A DNA stretch of 64,000 bases from Chytriomyces cf. hyalinus JEL632 (GCA_025435555.1 JAIWWG010000104.1:1-64000); one strand, 5' to 3'; shown: positions 1 to 11,577, numbered from the stretch's first letter. Program-made: numbers and translations. Notes: a model not told the origin generated them from the sequence alone.

Positions 1-2
1 GG

Positions 3-1733
3 ACTTTATTAGCATCGTCCTCCTTCTCATCTACAACCCCACTGGATGAATGGGAAACCCAGCTCTTTGGAGAAGACTGGTCCTCCTCAACACTCTATGA
101 CAGCAACCCCACCCCACCTTCAGCACCCCCAGCTGCTCCTACCCACTCAGATATCCTCTCCTCCAGCGATCGCGACCCCCCCAATCGCAACTCTGCCATG
201 AAAAGTGCATTCAAAGAGCAATGGATCAAAGCCGAAGAAGCCGAACTTACCGCTCTCCAGGAAAGTCATACATATTCCTATGCCTTTGCCCCAGACGGTG
301 CTAACCTAATCGGCAGTAAATGGGTGTACAAAATCAAACTCAACGCTGACGGTTCGGTCGAACGCTTCAAAGCCCGTCTGGTGGCACAGGGCTACACACA
401 GCGGTTCGGTTTCGACTACGCGGAAACACACTCCCCCGTCATGCGTAGCGCCACCTTCCGCTGGCTCCTCGCACTTACCGCTTTGCACCATTGGAGTACT
501 CGCATGCTCGACATTAGCTCCGCGTACCTCTACGGCGACCTTGAGGACCCGATCTACATGAAGCAACCGCCTGGACACGACGACGGCTCCGGTCGCGTTT
601 ACAAACTCCACAAGGGCCTCTACGGTCTCAAACAGGCTGGTCGAATCTGGTACATCAAACTCGTCACTCACCTTAAGTCCCGCGGTTACGTCCAGTCCAC
701 TGCCGACCCGTGCGTCTTCTACAAGACGACTGGCACCGAGCGTGTTTTCTTGGCAATCTACGTCGACGACATCTGTTTTTTCGGTGACCAACGCATGGTC
801 GACGCCGCTTTCAATGACGTCAAATCAGCATTCAAAGTCCGCGATCTTGGAAAAATCACCTACACCATCGGGATCCAAGTCGAACACTTGACCACCGGCA
901 TTTTCATTCATCAGACCAAATACATCAAAGACATTCTCCAACGCTTCAGCAAAGACTTCCCACCTTACCCGATCTCGTCTCCGCTCCCAACCTCCTTCAA
1001 AAGCGATCCATCCACTGCAACTTCCAAACTCATGGCTGACCCCAAGCGGTACCTCGAAGCCATCGGCTGCCTCAACTACGCCGCCATCAACACTCGCCCC
1101 GATCTGTCGACAGCAGTTAGCTTCCTCAGCGTCTTCTCCTCCAACCCGTCTCAAGACCACTGGGACTTCCTCATGCGCACTTACCGGTACTTGAACGACA
1201 CGAAAGACCACGGCATCCTCTACTCCGCCGCTGGAAATTCCAAGCCCCATGGCTACGCAGACGCCGCCTACAACGTCCACACTGGCGCCAAGTCCCAACT
1301 CGGTTACCTGGTCCTTCTCGCAGACGGCGCGATTTCTTGGAAGTCAACAAAGACCTCGATTGTCCCATTGTCATCGACAGAAGCCGAATACATGTCCATC
1401 TCCGAACTGGGTCGCGAAATCCAGTCCTTCATCAACTTGTACACCGCGCTTGCCATTCCCATACAAATTCCACTCACCTTGTTTGAAGACAACATGTCGA
1501 CGATTCATCAATGCAATAACGACGTCTTCTCGCACCGTTCTAAACACATCAACGTCCGATACCACTACATCAGAGACCTCGTCAACACCAAACAGGTCGA
1601 AATCACTTACATCAACACCGCTGATCAGCCCGCTGACTTTCTGACCAAAGCCCTCGGTCGCGAGGCATTCCGCAAGCACCGCTCAAAGTTGGGCATGTTC
1701 TCTTGGACCTCTGTCCACATCGTCAACGGATAA
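3..1733 (+). CDS. Copia-type pol polyprotein, C-terminal part (RT + RNase H)
   Basis: The frame is open from the window edge to TAA at 1733, so this is the C-terminal part of a longer polyprotein. An upstream Ser/Pro/Thr-rich linker is followed by the copia reverse transcriptase, starting near a KWVYKIK motif. LYGLKQAGRIWY and the catalytic YVDD (near 760-772) are present. The C-terminal RNase H retains its acidic residues in GYADAAY, STEAEY and FEDN, and ends with the usual ADFLTKAL motif. The family copies element RNA into cDNA in cytoplasmic particles. All visible catalytic residues are present, so the copy could be active if its upstream half is intact. Confidence 0.93.
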   Translation, partial: TLLASSSFSSTTPLDEWETQLFGEDWSSSTLYDSNPTPPSAPPAAPTHSDILSSSDRDPPNRNSAMKSAFKEQWIKAEEAELTALQESHTYSYAFAPDGANLIGSKWVYKIKLNADGSVERFKARLVAQGYTQRFGFDYAETHSPVMRSATFRWLLALTALHHWSTRMLDISSAYLYGDLEDPIYMKQPPGHDDGSGRVYKLHKGLYGLKQAGRIWYIKLVTHLKSRGYVQSTADPCVFYKTTGTERVFLAIYVDDICFFGDQRMVDAAFNDVKSAFKVRDLGKITYTIGIQVEHLTTGIFIHQTKYIKDILQRFSKDFPPYPISSPLPTSFKSDPSTATSKLMADPKRYLEAIGCLNYAAINTRPDLSTAVSFLSVFSSNPSQDHWDFLMRTYRYLNDTKDHGILYSAAGNSKPHGYADAAYNVHTGAKSQLGYLVLLADGAISWKSTKTSIVPLSSTEAEYMSISELGREIQSFINLYTALAIPIQIPLTLFEDNMSTIHQCNNDVFSHRSKHINVRYHYIRDLVNTKQVEITYINTADQPADFLTKALGREAFRKHRSKLGMFSWTSVHIVNG

Positions 1734-2308
1734 GTGCCCCGGTGCCACGTCTTTGCGTTTCTCTCACCTTCACTTCTCTTTTTCAACCTAATAGCTTCTT
1801 TACTACACGGTATTCCATTACCGGGATGTCAGGATTCCACCCCTGCAAAGCTCCTACACAAACCGACACCGGGAATACACTCGCAACTTAACTGCAAACT
1901 CGCATTCGGACACGCCCCCGAAGGGTTCCCCTCCGAGAGTTGAGCGCCCCCGGTCTAGGCGGACAAGGACTTTCGAAACATCCATTTTATTTTTCTTCAC
2001 TCACATCTTCTTTTCTCATCATCACTCTTACTTATACAATTTGCGCCGGGAGTGCGTGCCACTGATTTTTCTCCCACTGGGTTTTTGCATGATGTGGTAC
2101 CCGCCGAGTCATATCTTTCTTCTATACCTTCTTGGTTTTCGTAGTTGATCACTCACACGATCAAGGGGAAGACCGTTATCGGTGGACCCACCTCTTCACT
2201 TCTTTCATGATCTCTGTTCGCTAGCTAGTCATTTTGACACTGTTCACATTCTTTTCGTTTTGCTCTCTCATTCTTCTCTTCATTCCCCCTCAGTCGGTTG
2301 AGGGGAAG

Positions 2309-2472
2309 TGTTGGAACGCCTCGTTGGCGCCTTTCAACCTGCTTCCGTTTCAGGAATAAAGATAACAATTTCTCCAAAACCCTTACCTTGCTTGCTCCTG
2401 TGAACAGTAGTCCACTAGCATCTCAGTCCAGCCAGCATCTCCTCGACACCTCGATACACCCTCCTTACAACA
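2309..2472 (+). repeat. 3' long terminal repeat of the copia element
   Basis: It begins TGTTG directly after the polypurine tract TTGAGGGGAAG and ends CAACA, giving 5-bp inverted termini. The length of about 164 bp is short but normal for copia LTRs. I saw no second copy in the window. The end at 2472 rests only on the inverted termini, because the 5' LTR is not visible for comparison. Confidence 0.7.
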
Positions 2473-2693
2473 CTCAAATGCCAAGGTAAATGACCAATCT
2501 CTTTTTAACTGCTGCAATTTTTAAATTTTTCTTTGCCAAGTGTCGGAGTATAACTGTACAACGTTACACAAAAAGAGACAAATCACTCTGATTTCCCCAA
2601 TTACCCCTTCTTTTTAAGTACGAACATGTCCACGATATAAATATTTTATATTAACCCAAGCGGCAACCACATCACCCACCCCAACTGACTCCT

Positions 2694-4384
2694 ATGAACA
2701 ACCCAAACACCCCCCCAGACGAAATCGCAAACACAATCCATCCTCCCGTCGCAACCAGTCTGACTCTCCTGCAACAACACCAATTCAATTCACAGCCACA
2801 ACACAGCAAACCCTCGCTCGCTGTCGCCGACTGGCCGCATCACCACACCGCATCATTCATGAACTCCATCGCAACTCCCACCGCCTCACCGCTCGAACTG
2901 CCCTGGTCTGCAACAACCCGGTTGCGAATGGGCTCTCTTTCAGCAAACCCAGCGGCCAACAGCAACAATTTCACTTCCCCGTGTTCTTTCGCGGGTGCTG
3001 GTCGTCGGTCTCACTCGCTGGACCATGGGTCAACACCCATGGGGCTATTGAACTTGCAATCGCTCAATTATACGGTCGCTGGAGTTGGTCCTGCTGCTGC
3101 TGTGCATTCTTGGGTGACGGCAACGGGGCTTTTACAAAATTTTCAGAGTCCAAACGTTTTCAACAACTTGAGCAGCGGCAATGGCGGCAATGGAGCTTCC
3201 TTACGTGACGATGGCATGAGCCATGCGTCCATGTCTGAGACCGTGTATACTTCATTCAACGCGCCCGCCGCTCAATCGATGCAATGGAATTCAATGAGTG
3301 AATTGAGCCCCACGTCTTGGAATCCGATAAACACGTTTCCGACTTTTCATAGTCCGCACATGTCGCACAGTAGTCTTTTGAATGCGTATTCGTTTCAGGA
3401 TCATCGACAGCCACCACAACCGCACCAACCACAGCAGCAGCAGCACCTACAATTCCAGCAGCAGCAACAACAACTCCAACAACAACAGCAACAACAGCGA
3501 TCATGCCAATTCTCAAATGTCCATCGAAATTCATCTTCAATATCTTGGGGGTCAACAGATCCCTTGTCCATCCTCACACATCAAAACCAAACACACAACA
3601 ACAATAACATCCTACCCTCCGACCCCCACCCCATCATTACAACATGCTCGCCCCTCCAATTCTCATCCATCGTATCAGGCGGATCCCCACCACACCAATA
3701 TTCATCCACCAGCTTGACCACGGCTTCACCACATTCATTGCAACAACCCCTTTCGGCAATTGAAACTGTTTATACACAACAGGCGGTGCAGCAAGGTGAA
3801 CCAACGTTGGTGCATTCAATCGCGCTTCAGCCGTCTCCCTCGGTTACGGATAAATTGTCTCCCAGGAGTATTTCGGGGAGGGAGTTGTTGGGGCGGAGGG
3901 CGCGACGGACGGTGGCGAAGCGGGATGTGGACAAGGATTTGGGGGATCGCGAAAAGTTGGATGCGAGCGATCTAGACGTCGATGACTCTGAAGGTCAAGA
4001 TGAAGAGGATGACAGTGATACGGCGAGTGACCGCGGTGGTGCATCAACAAAACCAGTAGTCAAGCGCGTCGGTGGACGTAAAAAGAAGGCGGCTTCTTCT
4101 TCATCATTGGGATCATCATACAAAAACAACAAACGGTTTCGTATCCCGCGAGATCAGATGGTCTGGTTAAAGAAGGTGTTTTCAGAGACACCGCTGCCGA
4201 GCATCGAACGTATGGCAGAAATTGCTAATGAAGTGGATGTGGATGTTCACAAGATCAAGATTTGGTGAGTTGTTGTTGATGTAAAATTATTTTTTTTCGT
4301 TTGCTGATTTGTTTTTCCGACAGGTTTCAAAACAGACGAGCGGCAAATAAACGTAGAGCCAAAAAGTCGAGAAGCAGTGACTGA
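2694..4384 (+). CDS. Homeodomain transcription factor, upstream copy of a tandem pair
   Basis: Two exons (2694-4264, 4324-4384) give 543 aa. The first 470 or so residues are low-complexity, rich in Gln, Ser, His and Pro, with a poly-Gln run near 3430-3495. An acidic patch and a basic patch precede a C-terminal homeodomain of standard 60-residue spacing with no TALE insertion. Helix 3 reads KIKIWFQNRRAANKRR, with the DNA-contacting W, F, N and R present. The intron splits the Trp codon of WFQN (phase 2), exactly as in the neighbouring homeobox gene, so the two are tandem duplicates. The protein ends 13 residues after the homeodomain. The target and developmental role are unknown; the head-to-tail arrangement differs from divergent HD1/HD2 mating-type pairs of basidiomycetes. 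Confidence 0.88.
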
Positions 4385-4777
4385 GGCGTTCATGATCTGT
4401 TTTTTTTTGGTCATAGTGACAGTGGCAAGTAAATAAATTATGCTGATAATGGCGATAACGGAAAAATGTCTGAGGAGAGAGAGAGATACCGGGAGAGGGA
4501 GAAGGAGAGAAGGAGAGAGGGACTGTCAGTCCGATGGAGTAACCGTTCCGTGTATCACTTGGTCCACTTCTCCTTTTTATAAACAACTCTCTCATCTCCA
4601 CTTTTTTACATTCTGCTTCGTCTGGCGCCAACCATCAAAAATGAAAAAATTCATCTTTCTGATACAATTTTCACAAATTTTTAAGAAACAAAAAAAGAGT
4701 CGGAAACCACAAATTCTGCTTCAAACCGTCAAACCGCCCTGTCCCTCCGACACCCTCCCCGTCTCTTTTCATCTTCC

Positions 4778-5954
4778 ATGCCATCGGAAGATCAACCAGT
4801 GCAAAGAGTCCTTTGTACCAGCGGCCGCAAGTGCTCTCCAGTCCACTCCTTCGTCCCATTGTCCGATTCACTCCATCGATACCCCCCGCAGCAGAATCAC
4901 CTGCCAAACTACTACCCCCTATCAAGTGATGCAGTGCACACCATGATGCAGTCGTTCGATGCAGCACCTCATCCCTTGCAGGCAGCAGCAGCAGCAGCAC
5001 AATCTCCGATTATCGCCGGGATGCCCGTGTCACCCGATGGTTTATATGACCACTCAAACACGCATCATTTCTCCACCAAAAAGAATGTCTGCTACATCAC
5101 ACTGCCACCCTCCACCTCACATGCCACACACTCTTCTCTTTCACAACAAACCCATCTCCAGTCTGTTGTTGTCACTGCCAAGTCTTTTGTTTCACAAGCT
5201 CCGAATCTTTACGAAACGAACCCTAATTTGCCAGCCATTATTACCAAACTCCCGATGGCCGCTTCTGTGGGTGCTGCAACGGCTGTCGTGACAAATAGCT
5301 GCGATGTGTGGCATTCACCGTTGAAAAGTGCGCCGTTTACGGAGTACCCTCAACCGCAGCCGCAGCATCTCGAAACACGAATCACACCCCCGCATATCTC
5401 CATCCAATGTATTCAACGCACATCTCCATCACTCTCACCAACAACAATTCATTCAAAAAGTTTATTGCATTCTTCATTCAAAACCTTCTCGGCTGCTTCG
5501 CAGTATCACTTTTCAGTGCATCAGTTGAAAGTGCTGGAGCATTGTTTTTCAGAGAGTGAGGCGCCTTCGAGTGCTTGTTATCAACGCATTTCTGAGCGGT
5601 TATCGATTCCAAGAAGTGTTGTTATGGCATGGTGTGTTGTTGTTTTTATTGTGCTGCCCCGCATTTTGAGTTGTTGTTTCGTTGATCTAAATTTACTGTT
5701 GTTGCAGGTTTCAAAAAAGAAGGTCGCTGAATCGAAGAGCCCGTGAAAGTTCCGATGCAGAAGCGCAATTGCTGCAGGTTCGACGGAACCGGAGAAGCGA
5801 CTCACCGTCTGACATGGTCAGTCCAGTCATGATACGGAAGCCTGTCATGGTGTCAAGGCGGGTGGTGGTTTCTCCGCCGCCTGTTCAAGTAGGAGTGGAC
5901 GTGAAATCCGAGTATACTCGTCCGGACATTAAAGATGTCATGAGTTTGATTTAG
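4778..5954 (+). CDS. Homeodomain transcription factor, downstream copy of a tandem pair
   Basis: Two exons (4778-5631, 5708-5954) give 366 aa. A long Ser/His/Pro-rich N-terminal region leads into a divergent homeodomain. Its helix 3 is VVMAWFQKRRSLNRRAR: the key W and F remain, but the near-invariant Asn of WFQN is Lys, so DNA recognition is probably altered. About 60 residues follow the homeodomain, unlike the upstream paralog. The intron lies in the same phase-2 position inside the Trp codon. The start 4778 is the first ATG of the open frame, 394 bp after the upstream gene's stop. Product identity is secure at family level only. Confidence 0.82.
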
Positions 5955-6123
5955 AAAACATCCTGGAGAGGTGGTGGTGTTATTTATTTTGCCAATTAGG
6001 TGTAAAACATATTGAGATTATATCTCCCGACGGTCTCGAGAAAGGATTAAATCCAATAAATGTTTTTTTGAGACACGTTCAAAAAGGAGTTCGTTTTTTG
6101 GTCCGACTTTTTTCTGAGCAGGT

Positions 6124-6220
6124 GGGGAGTTGACGGAACAGGTTTCTAACCCACTCTGGGAACAAGTTTCGGTGGGAGGCTGAAATGGATTCCCGGTCGG
6201 TGCATAGTATTGATAGCGAG
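6124..6220 (+). repeat. Direct repeat A1: tail remnant of an LRR gene copy
   Basis: About 97 bp closely match 8132-8230. Shared stretches include GGGAGTTG.CGGAACAG, AACAAGTTTCGGTGG and GCATAGTATTGATAG. In 8132-8230 this is the last coding segment and 3' flank of the LRR pseudogene. Here it lies just upstream of the same gene, so it is the tail of a preceding lost copy in a tandem array. Confidence 0.8.
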
Positions 6221-6276
6221 ACTGGTTTCGAAATGCAAAACCCATCATTTTGAACACTTTTTTGAACAACGACGGC

Positions 6277-8175
6277 ATGGTCAACCTGCCCATCGAAATC
6301 CTGCTGCAAATCCTTCTGCAGCTGGACCCGTTCAAGATTGCAAAGTATCGGCGAGTCTGCCGTTCCTTCAACAACGCATTGACAGCGCACTCATACTCGA
6401 ATCTGATTGGCCTGGTTCACATTGGACAGACTCGCGAACGCAACGGAATCGTCTGCTTCGTCACACCAGCGACTTTCGGGGCAGAGTTCTTGGCAAAAGT
6501 GCAAACCTTATTCAATGCTGAAGGACTTGAAAAGTATCCCGTGAGCACTCTGAATGCAGTTTCCAATCAATCCAGTTACAGCAATCAACCGGCATTCCGT
6601 GCTTGATAACATTCCTGACGAACTCGTTGACCAACTCGAGACTTTCCTTTTGGGTGGTCCACTGTCAAGCATGATTGGCAGCCAGGAGCAGTTGAAATCC
6701 TTGGACCTTCACATCGATACTCTGTATGGTCCTATTCCGCGCAGTTTGAGCGAATTGGTTAATCTGAATACTCTCTGTTTGGACAATAATAACATGGCTG
6801 GCGCCATCCCGTCAGAGTTGGGCAATCTGGTGAATTTGACGGATCTGAATCTGAGCTTCACAAAACTTGACGGGCGATACCCGACAGTTTTGGGAACTTA
6901 ATCAACTTGGTGTCTTTGAGTCTGCAGGGAAACAAGCTTTCCGGCACGGTGCCAGATATGTTTGGAGGGATGACCTAGCTGAACACTCCATCTTTAAGCA
7001 ACAACTGCTTCGAAGGACCGATACCGCCATCCATCGGCCTATGCACGCAACTATCGATGCTCGAGGGCGATCGCAACAGATTTTCGGGTCCCATTCCCGA
7101 ATCGATATTCCGACTGCCATTGCTTTTTAGAGTGGAAACTTGATTCTCTCGGGCAGTTCACCATCATGCATTCGGGGCCCTTCACAGATGTTTATCTCGG
7201 TGCACCTTTCATGCAATCAACTCTCTGGGAGGCTTCCAAACTATATCGCGGCGCTTAGAAACCTGCAATACCTTGAACTACAACAACAATCTCGATGGTC
7301 CATTTCCGTCTGAAATTGAAGGGTTCTCACCTTTGCAGTTCCTGATTTTGTGCAAAAACCGATTCTCTGTGCGACCTTTGGACCTCGGCCGGAACTTGTT
7401 TGCTGGCAGGATCCCTGATTCAATCACATTGCTTGTGAATCTCACTTTTCTGAAGCGGCAACGCAACGAACTCATCGGAAGGTTACCGACGGAAATTGGA
7501 CTGCTAACTTCTCTCAAAACTCTGAACCTCAGTCACAATCATTTCTGTGGTGAAATTCCGGGTAGATAGGAAGCCTTCGGGATTTGCGCGACTTGAATGT
7601 CGGTCACAACCAGCTCTGTGGCAAGATCCCATCTGGAGTTTTCGTGCTTTCAGAACTCCTTAAGCTTCAGTTAAACAACAGCAAGCTTTCTGGTCCGTTA
7701 CATCGAGATTTTGGAGCCTTGGAAGATCTGGGCACGTTGGACCTCAGCTATAATCAGTTGATCGGTACCGTTCCAGAAAGCATTTGGGAATTAGCATATT
7801 GCGATTTACACACGCTAAACCTGGATCACAATCAACTGTCGGGCCATTTGTCAACGAACGCGGGATTCAGTCCATGTCTGTTCACTTTGAATTTGAGCCA
7901 CAATCAGTTATCGGGCCCCATTCCTGCGTTCACATCAACTTATCCAAACATCAGAAGCTTGAATCTGAGCAACAACCGCTTCAATGGTACTCTATCCTGC
8001 GATTTGTTTGAAAACCTGGAGCAACTCCATGCAGTCGATTTGAGCAACAATCAGTTTAGCGGGTTGATTCCCCCGTCACTTGCGAATTTTAGCGGTTTGG
8101 AGCTGTTGGATTGAGCGGAAACCAATTTGAAGGGGAGTTGCCGGAACAGTTTCGAACGCAGTCAGTCTGCAAACA
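6277..8175 (+). pseudogene. F-box + leucine-rich-repeat protein, decayed
   Basis: The intact-looking start at 6277 encodes an F-box (NLPIEILLQILLQLDPF and following), normally a Skp1-binding adaptor of SCF ubiquitin ligases. It is followed by roughly 15 leucine-rich repeats of the plant receptor-like type, LxxNxLxGxIPxxL. The reading frame is broken repeatedly: a shift near 6570-6600, one near 6890, a TAG near 6980, several breaks between 7120 and 7270, another near 7565, and a one-base loss near 8111. Joining frames gives continuous LRR homology over the whole stretch, so one ancestral gene explains it. Sequencing error is an alternative to decay, but neighbouring genes show no such shifts. 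Confidence 0.8.
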
Positions 8176-8230
8176 AGTTTCGGTGGAAGGCTGAAAGCGA
8201 GGCCGGGTCTGCGCATAGTATTGATAGTGA
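8132..8230 (+). repeat. Direct repeat A2: 3' end of the LRR pseudogene
   Basis: This is the partner of the repeat at 6124-6220. It covers the last LRR codons, the lost stop region and about 50 bp of flank. The pair frames a unit of about 2.0 kb, consistent with unequal crossing-over in a former tandem LRR cluster. Confidence 0.8.
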
Positions 8231-8306
8231 CCACTGATGAAGAATGAGTTTCATGTTTGAGGAAAAGTTGAGTCGCTGAATTCCGTGCTTTTATGCAAGA
8301 TGCTGA

Positions 8307-8590
8307 TTAATACCACATGTGTGTGCGTTCATTAAACGCACCTTGCTCAACAAATTCTGTAACGCAGTATACTTTCATACTCGAAGTTTTAGGCTGATAT
8401 GGACTCGGTGATGGGAAGTGGGACATTATACCGACTGTTATTGTTTGGGAAACATCTGTAGATGTGGTGGAAGTTTCCTCGTCCCCTTGTTCTTCAACAA
8501 ATTCTGTCACAAAATATGCTTTCATATTTGAAGTTGAGAATGAAGCAGGCTCGGTGATGGTGCTGAGTCGCTGCTATCAAAGGTGGTTGT
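8307..8590 (-). other. Short repeat-peptide exon or remnant
   Basis: On the minus strand an open frame holds two copies, 48 codons apart, of a unit containing MKAYFVTEFVEEQG and MKVYCVTEFVEQGA. Each is preceded by a Ser/Thr/Pro-rich stretch. The DNA units (about 8343-8416 and 8487-8560) match at most positions. No signal peptide, start context or neighbouring exon was found, so this may be one exon of a repetitive surface protein or a gene fragment. The product is not recognised. Confidence 0.35.
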
Positions 8591-9155
8591 TTGCGGGCGA
8601 TGGATTCGAGTGGCGACTGTCTACACATCGTGAGCTGAGTCAGTTGTAGCAGTAGATTCCATAACAACACTCTTAAAAGAGTTAACACATCAGTCAACAT
8701 AGATGCTTATAAAAATTGAGTATCATACCGAAGGACGCACCGGCTCCGCAAAATACCATTGCTGTCCTCTCGGAATGAAAATCCATATTCCAAATGCGTC
8801 TGGGTTAAAAATCTACTTTGTCAGCAGAGAGAACAGAGCAGTGACATGAATCAAGGCTGCGATTGCCTGTCAAACTGTGACCCTCCTTCAAGTGTTGCTG
8901 CAAAGTACCTTCTTGGCGTTTGAAGGCATCATGAGGAGTTGGGTGTTCCGATGCCTCCACAGGACCACTTCATATACAGTAGCAACCCGCTATATCGACT
9001 GGCAGATCATCCTTGTCCACAAATGCTCCGCTGTGAAGCACACAGCCCGACTGCTGATATATTTTACACTCGACATAAAAACCAAGGAATGATAAATTTT
9101 TTACATTTTTCCGTCCGCACAGAAACCGTAAAAAGGAAACAAAAACGACATTTGA
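8591..9155. other. Intergenic, upstream of RRN3
   Basis: I see no supported gene here. It must include the promoter and 5' UTR of the RRN3 gene that starts at 9156. Confidence 0.5.
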
Positions 9156-11577
9156 ATGGGGATGAGCCGGATTGTAGACCGTCAGCTCGCCTCACTGCCA
9201 CGCACTCCGCTGATTGAGACAGCACCCCTCGATACCATTGTGAACAGGAAGAAGAGGCAAGAAGCCTCGAGCCGGCTCAAACGAGAGCCCTCCGAAGAAG
9301 CGAGGGATGAGTCATCCGGCCATAAACGGCCCCGGATGTCTGTGCCCGAACGAGAGTCGCTCTCTGAATCGGTTGATCAGAGTGTCGCACTAGATTCAAC
9401 CAAGGAGTGGACACATGCCACTGCCTTGCAGACACTGTCGGTGGCCCTTTCCAGAGGCAGCACAGACGCCGTTGCAGCGCTTCTTCACCCTACAGACCGT
9501 GCCACCCGACGACTTCCTGCTGCTCAGCTAGAGTGTTGGCTTGCCGCACTGTCCGGTTGCGTATCTCGCATGCAGTCTCTGTCTCTTGTCCACGCTGTGC
9601 TTCGCATCGATTGGCTTCGTGTCAACAGTGTCTCCTTTGTCAACGAGTACGGAAGGCTTATGGAGAATTTGGTCTCTGCGAACGCTTCCTTTGCGGCTCC
9701 CGTGTTGCAGATGCTTGTGTCGTCTCTTCGTTCTGGTAAATCATTATTTTTTTTTTGCATGCATTCAAATGAAACAACACTCAAAGTCTTCACTCTGCAG
9801 CATGCGTCGACAAGGAATCACCCGCCCTCCTGTCGACCAAATTCGATTCCATTCATTCCATTCTTGCCGGTGTCTTGCGTCTCATCCCATCGGCCCCATC
9901 TCTGTTGACACCGCTCATTTCCGAAAACTTTCCTCACAAGACTGAAAGCGCTGAACAAAATATGTGGTACTTGAAAAATCTGATGCGTTTGGCGAGTTAT
10001 GCGCCTGTCCTGGAAAACTCGATTTGGATTGTTGTCGTTGATAAACTTGTGCAGATTGATGTAAGTATCTATGGCTATTATTTTCATGCGTTTTTGTGTC
10101 GATATTTCACTTCCATGCATTGATGATCTGACCTCTTTGGATTTTTCTTTCTGTTTTTCGTAGGTTGAAATTCAAACGTCTTTGGATGATTTGGATGAAG
10201 ATGAATACGATTCTGTTTTGCAGCATTGTTTCGACTTTGATGGTGCAGAATTAGACTCACCGGATCTGCTTGCATCACCAAGCACCTTCGCTTCGGCCGG
10301 AAAAGCCGCTCGATCGGCTGCTGATATCCCAGGCGGCGAACTGTCCATGGAAAGTCTGTATGATGAAGAATACGACCAGAGCGACTCAGATTCAAATTCA
10401 GACTCAGATATTGAAAGCGATGAGGATGAGAATGACGATGAATTTGAAATCGAAGTGGCTCCCGTCATTACAGACTTTCGTGAGATGGCAGGAAAGCTGG
10501 ATTCCATGCTTCAATACCTCCTGCAGCAAGTAACTCGGTTTCACAAGGCACATGAAAAGGAAGAGTTTGTCCTTGAAGGTTTCTTTTCAAACCTGTTGAA
10601 TGCGTTTGAGCGGACTGTTTTGCCAACGCACAAGTGCAGATACACGCAGTTTTTATTCTTTCATGCAACAAGTCTGTCGTCGAAATGGTGTGAAGGGTTC
10701 TTGGTGCTGCTTGCACAGAAATCGTTTGACGTTTCTACACCGGCAATTCTCCGCGTCAGTGCTGTATCATACCTCTCCAGTTTCATTTCACGGGCTACAT
10801 TTTTGGACAAGCAAAGTTTGCTGCAATGTCTCCGGTTACTCACAGCTTGGTGCGTGCAGTACGTTGAGGCAAACGAGACTGGGAAAACGAATCCGGACAT
10901 GAAACGGGATCTAGTGTTTTATTCCACTGTGCAAGCTGTGTTGTACATTTTCTGCTTTCGGTGGAGAGAGATTGTGGATGATGGTGGGCGTGGAGTGGGG
11001 TCGTCGGTGCAATTGCCGGACGAAATGGCTGGCTTCCAACGAATCGTTATGTCGAAATTCGCGCCTCTGCAGGTAACACATTTCTTTTCACGCTTTGATA
11101 ATGGCGTGATTTGAAGTTGTTGCTGACAATTGCGACTTGACCCAGATTTGCACCAAATCGATTGTGTCTGAGTTTGCGCGCATCACACACAAGCTGGATA
11201 TCCTGTACTGCTACTCATTAATGAAACGGTCAGACTCGCTCAGCAGCGTCAACGCTACAGAAAACGGCAGCAAGTCGAATGCACTTTCAGATCAGCAAAA
11301 TCAAGCAACAAATCAATCGCAAACTTTGTACATTGTCACTGACACGCTGGACGCATTTTTCCCGTTTGACCCATGCAACCTTTTAATGTCGCGCAAAATC
11401 ATTCAACCGTGCTATGCCGAATGGAAAGACGAGGAGGAGGACCAATTGGAAGGCGTGCATATCGAACCGCTTCAGGCACAGGATGCGGGGTCTTTTGGTA
11501 CAAGCTTCAGTGACACGCTTTCTGCGAGTTTAGATAATGTGTTGAGTTTTGAAGGGATTCGAGAAGGACTGTATTGA
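9156..11577 (+). CDS. RRN3: RNA polymerase I-specific initiation factor Rrn3 (TIF-IA)
   Basis: Four exons (9156-9735, 9801-10060, 10164-11072, 11146-11577) give 726 aa. Rrn3 binds RNA polymerase I and recruits it to rDNA promoters together with the core factor; it acts in the nucleolus. Recognition rests on the family hallmark region LRLIPSAPSLLTPLISENFP, with the following SAEQNMWYLKNLMRL, and on the central HEAT-like helices around FDVSTPAILRVSAVSYLSSF. An acidic Ser/Asp/Glu-rich insert (10370-10450) sits where other Rrn3 proteins have their acidic loop. The C-terminus carries FFPFDPCNLLMSRKII, also typical. The first ~100 residues are basic and low-complexity. The next gene (BCD1) also serves ribosome production. 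Confidence 0.93.

Larger units (their letters stand above)
1..2472 (+). mobile_element. Ty1/copia LTR retrotransposon, 3' part
   Basis: The window opens inside a Ty1/copia-type element. The visible parts, in order, are the 3' end of pol (reverse transcriptase and RNase H), about 575 bp of non-coding sequence, a polypurine tract at 2298-2308 and a 3' LTR. The 5' LTR, gag, protease and integrase core lie outside the window, so target-site duplications cannot be checked. The pol frame has no stops or shifts, which suggests a fairly recent insertion. Confidence 0.9.

Noticed and set aside
2694-5954. Possible mating-type (HD1/HD2) locus
   Set aside because: The two homeobox genes are head-to-tail with the same intron, unlike the divergent, unrelated HD1/HD2 pairs; no pheromone or receptor gene is adjacent.
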